Shown one piece after another: positions 63,162 through 64,000 of a stretch of DNA of 64,000 bases. Within the stretch, counting starts at the first letter, position 1; each line of letters starts with the position of its first letter. The stretch spans positions 569,533-633,532 of the forward strand of contig NMRA01000039.1 in the NCBI GenBank assembly GCA_002633005.1, read 5' to 3'. The DNA is from Phoronis australis (taxonomy: Eukaryota; Phoronida; Phoronidae). Both the position numbers and the translations under genes were made by a program. Below the pieces are notes generated by a model. The model was not told the origin of the DNA and ran no database searches. It saw nothing but the letters and a program-made list of their open reading frames with translations.

Positions 63162-63786
63162 CTGTTCAACATCAGTAAAGATAACTGGGTGTAAGTTTAT
63201 AACCCCAACTGTCCGTAAAATATGTGCACAACTCAAAACAATCAAGTTGCAATCCTGAAAATAGGTGTCTTGAAAACAATACTATAAAAATGAAATATTT
63301 ATGCAACAAAAATTAGCACACCACACTGGGGAGAATACAGTTTTACTGACGACATTCTTATCCATATCAGAGTGAAGGTAGGGTGAGGGGTAACAAAAGA
63401 TAGTTTAAATAAAATACAGTTGGTAGGGTCTGGGCTCAGGTTATTCAAAATTCCTGATTGAGGGTAATAAAACCATTATTTCCTCAACCAAGACCACAAA
63501 CCCTCTGTTAAGGTTATCTCCAACATTATTCACAAAAATGGTCATTTTTACAATATTTCACAGGTGTCTAGTAAAATACCTTATCTTCATTCTCGGGGAA
63601 CTTCAGATGCAAAATATATACAGCGTAGCAAGAAAAAAAGATTTAACAGAACCACCTTGGAACCACACAACTCCATGGATACTTGTTTACCACTTATCCG
63701 AGGTCAAAGGTTAAAGGGCTTTCAATCAAATCGAATCTCACGCCAGGTACAGAAGAGCTTCGGATACCCTCAGTCCTTTCATTCAC

Positions 63787-64000
63787 AAAATCACCACAAC
63801 ATTGAGTAAACGAGGTGTATTTATGGTAGAATGGTGCCACAAAATCACCACAACATTGAGTAAACGAGGTGTACTTATGGTAGAATGGTGCCACAAAATC
63901 ACCACAACATTGAGTAAACGAGGTGTACTTATGGTAGAATGGTGCCACAAAATCACCACAACATTGAGTAAACGAGGTGTACTTATGGTAGAATGGTGCC
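63787..64000. repeat. 54-bp minisatellite, at least four copies, cut by the window edge
   Basis: Units start at 63787, 63841, 63895 and 63949; the last is truncated by two bases at the window edge. They differ by about one base. Because 54 is divisible by three, the minus strand is open through the array and would read as an 18-residue repeat (unit APFYHKYTSFTQCCGDFV); this is probably incidental. It lies upstream of the first visible ELK exon, hence likely intronic. Confidence 0.95.

Noticed and set aside
63694-63948. 84-codon minus frame of repeated 18-residue units
   Set aside because: Produced by the 54-bp minisatellite; no independent coding evidence.
63787-64000. CRISPR-like array
   Set aside because: Units are contiguous without spacers and the DNA is eukaryotic; it is a minisatellite.

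Overview
The window is animal nuclear DNA. It is AT-rich, its genes are split by GT-AG introns, and it is crowded with decayed eukaryotic mobile elements. The mixture suggests a marine invertebrate (a deuterostome or lophotrochozoan is plausible): Penelope-like retroelements with GIY-YIG endonuclease, Kolobok, Harbinger and hAT-like DNA transposons, several THAP domains and a kinesin-light-chain-like TPR gene. I cannot name the species. Exons were found by reading both strands for splice signals, frame phase and recognisable protein motifs; no database search was possible.

Two conserved host genes lie on the minus strand. The first (3478-15060) is a complete nicotinamide riboside kinase (NMRK) gene of seven coding exons, 192 residues, with every exon junction in phase. 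The second (47051-63161) is the 3' end of an ELK-type (KCNH3/4/8) voltage-gated potassium channel. Four phased exons cover the end of the cyclic-nucleotide-binding homology domain through the C-terminal coiled coil and the stop. Two more open, phase-2/phase-2 segments in its intron could be cassette exons. On the plus strand, 39488-41661 is a three-exon gene for a multi-pass membrane protein I cannot assign. Two weaker minus-strand candidates, a short secreted protein at 22920-23832 and a membrane-anchor exon at 18014-18273, have good splice sites but no recognisable family.

Mobile DNA, left to right: a GIY-YIG endonuclease fragment (895-1369) followed by a hammerhead-ribozyme-like fold (1449-1496); a THAP domain in an NMRK intron (7606-7902); an SGNH-hydrolase-like fragment (26.3-26.5 kb); a frameshifted THAP relic (29.7 kb); hAT-like termini (30.3 and 34.35 kb), the second breaking a frameshifted TPR gene (32986-34347); a Penelope-like reverse transcriptase and endonuclease with one frameshift and one stop (35309-36609); a large palindromic repeat (36785-38282) with a further copy at 55.1 kb; a 1090-bp Kolobok-like element with 159-bp inverted termini and TTAA flanks in the last intron of the ELK gene; and a Harbinger fragment (57.5-58.0 kb).

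The rest is intron, possible 3' UTR, short tandem repeats and stretches where I see nothing coding. I found no rRNA, intact tRNA, CRISPR or operon-like structure.
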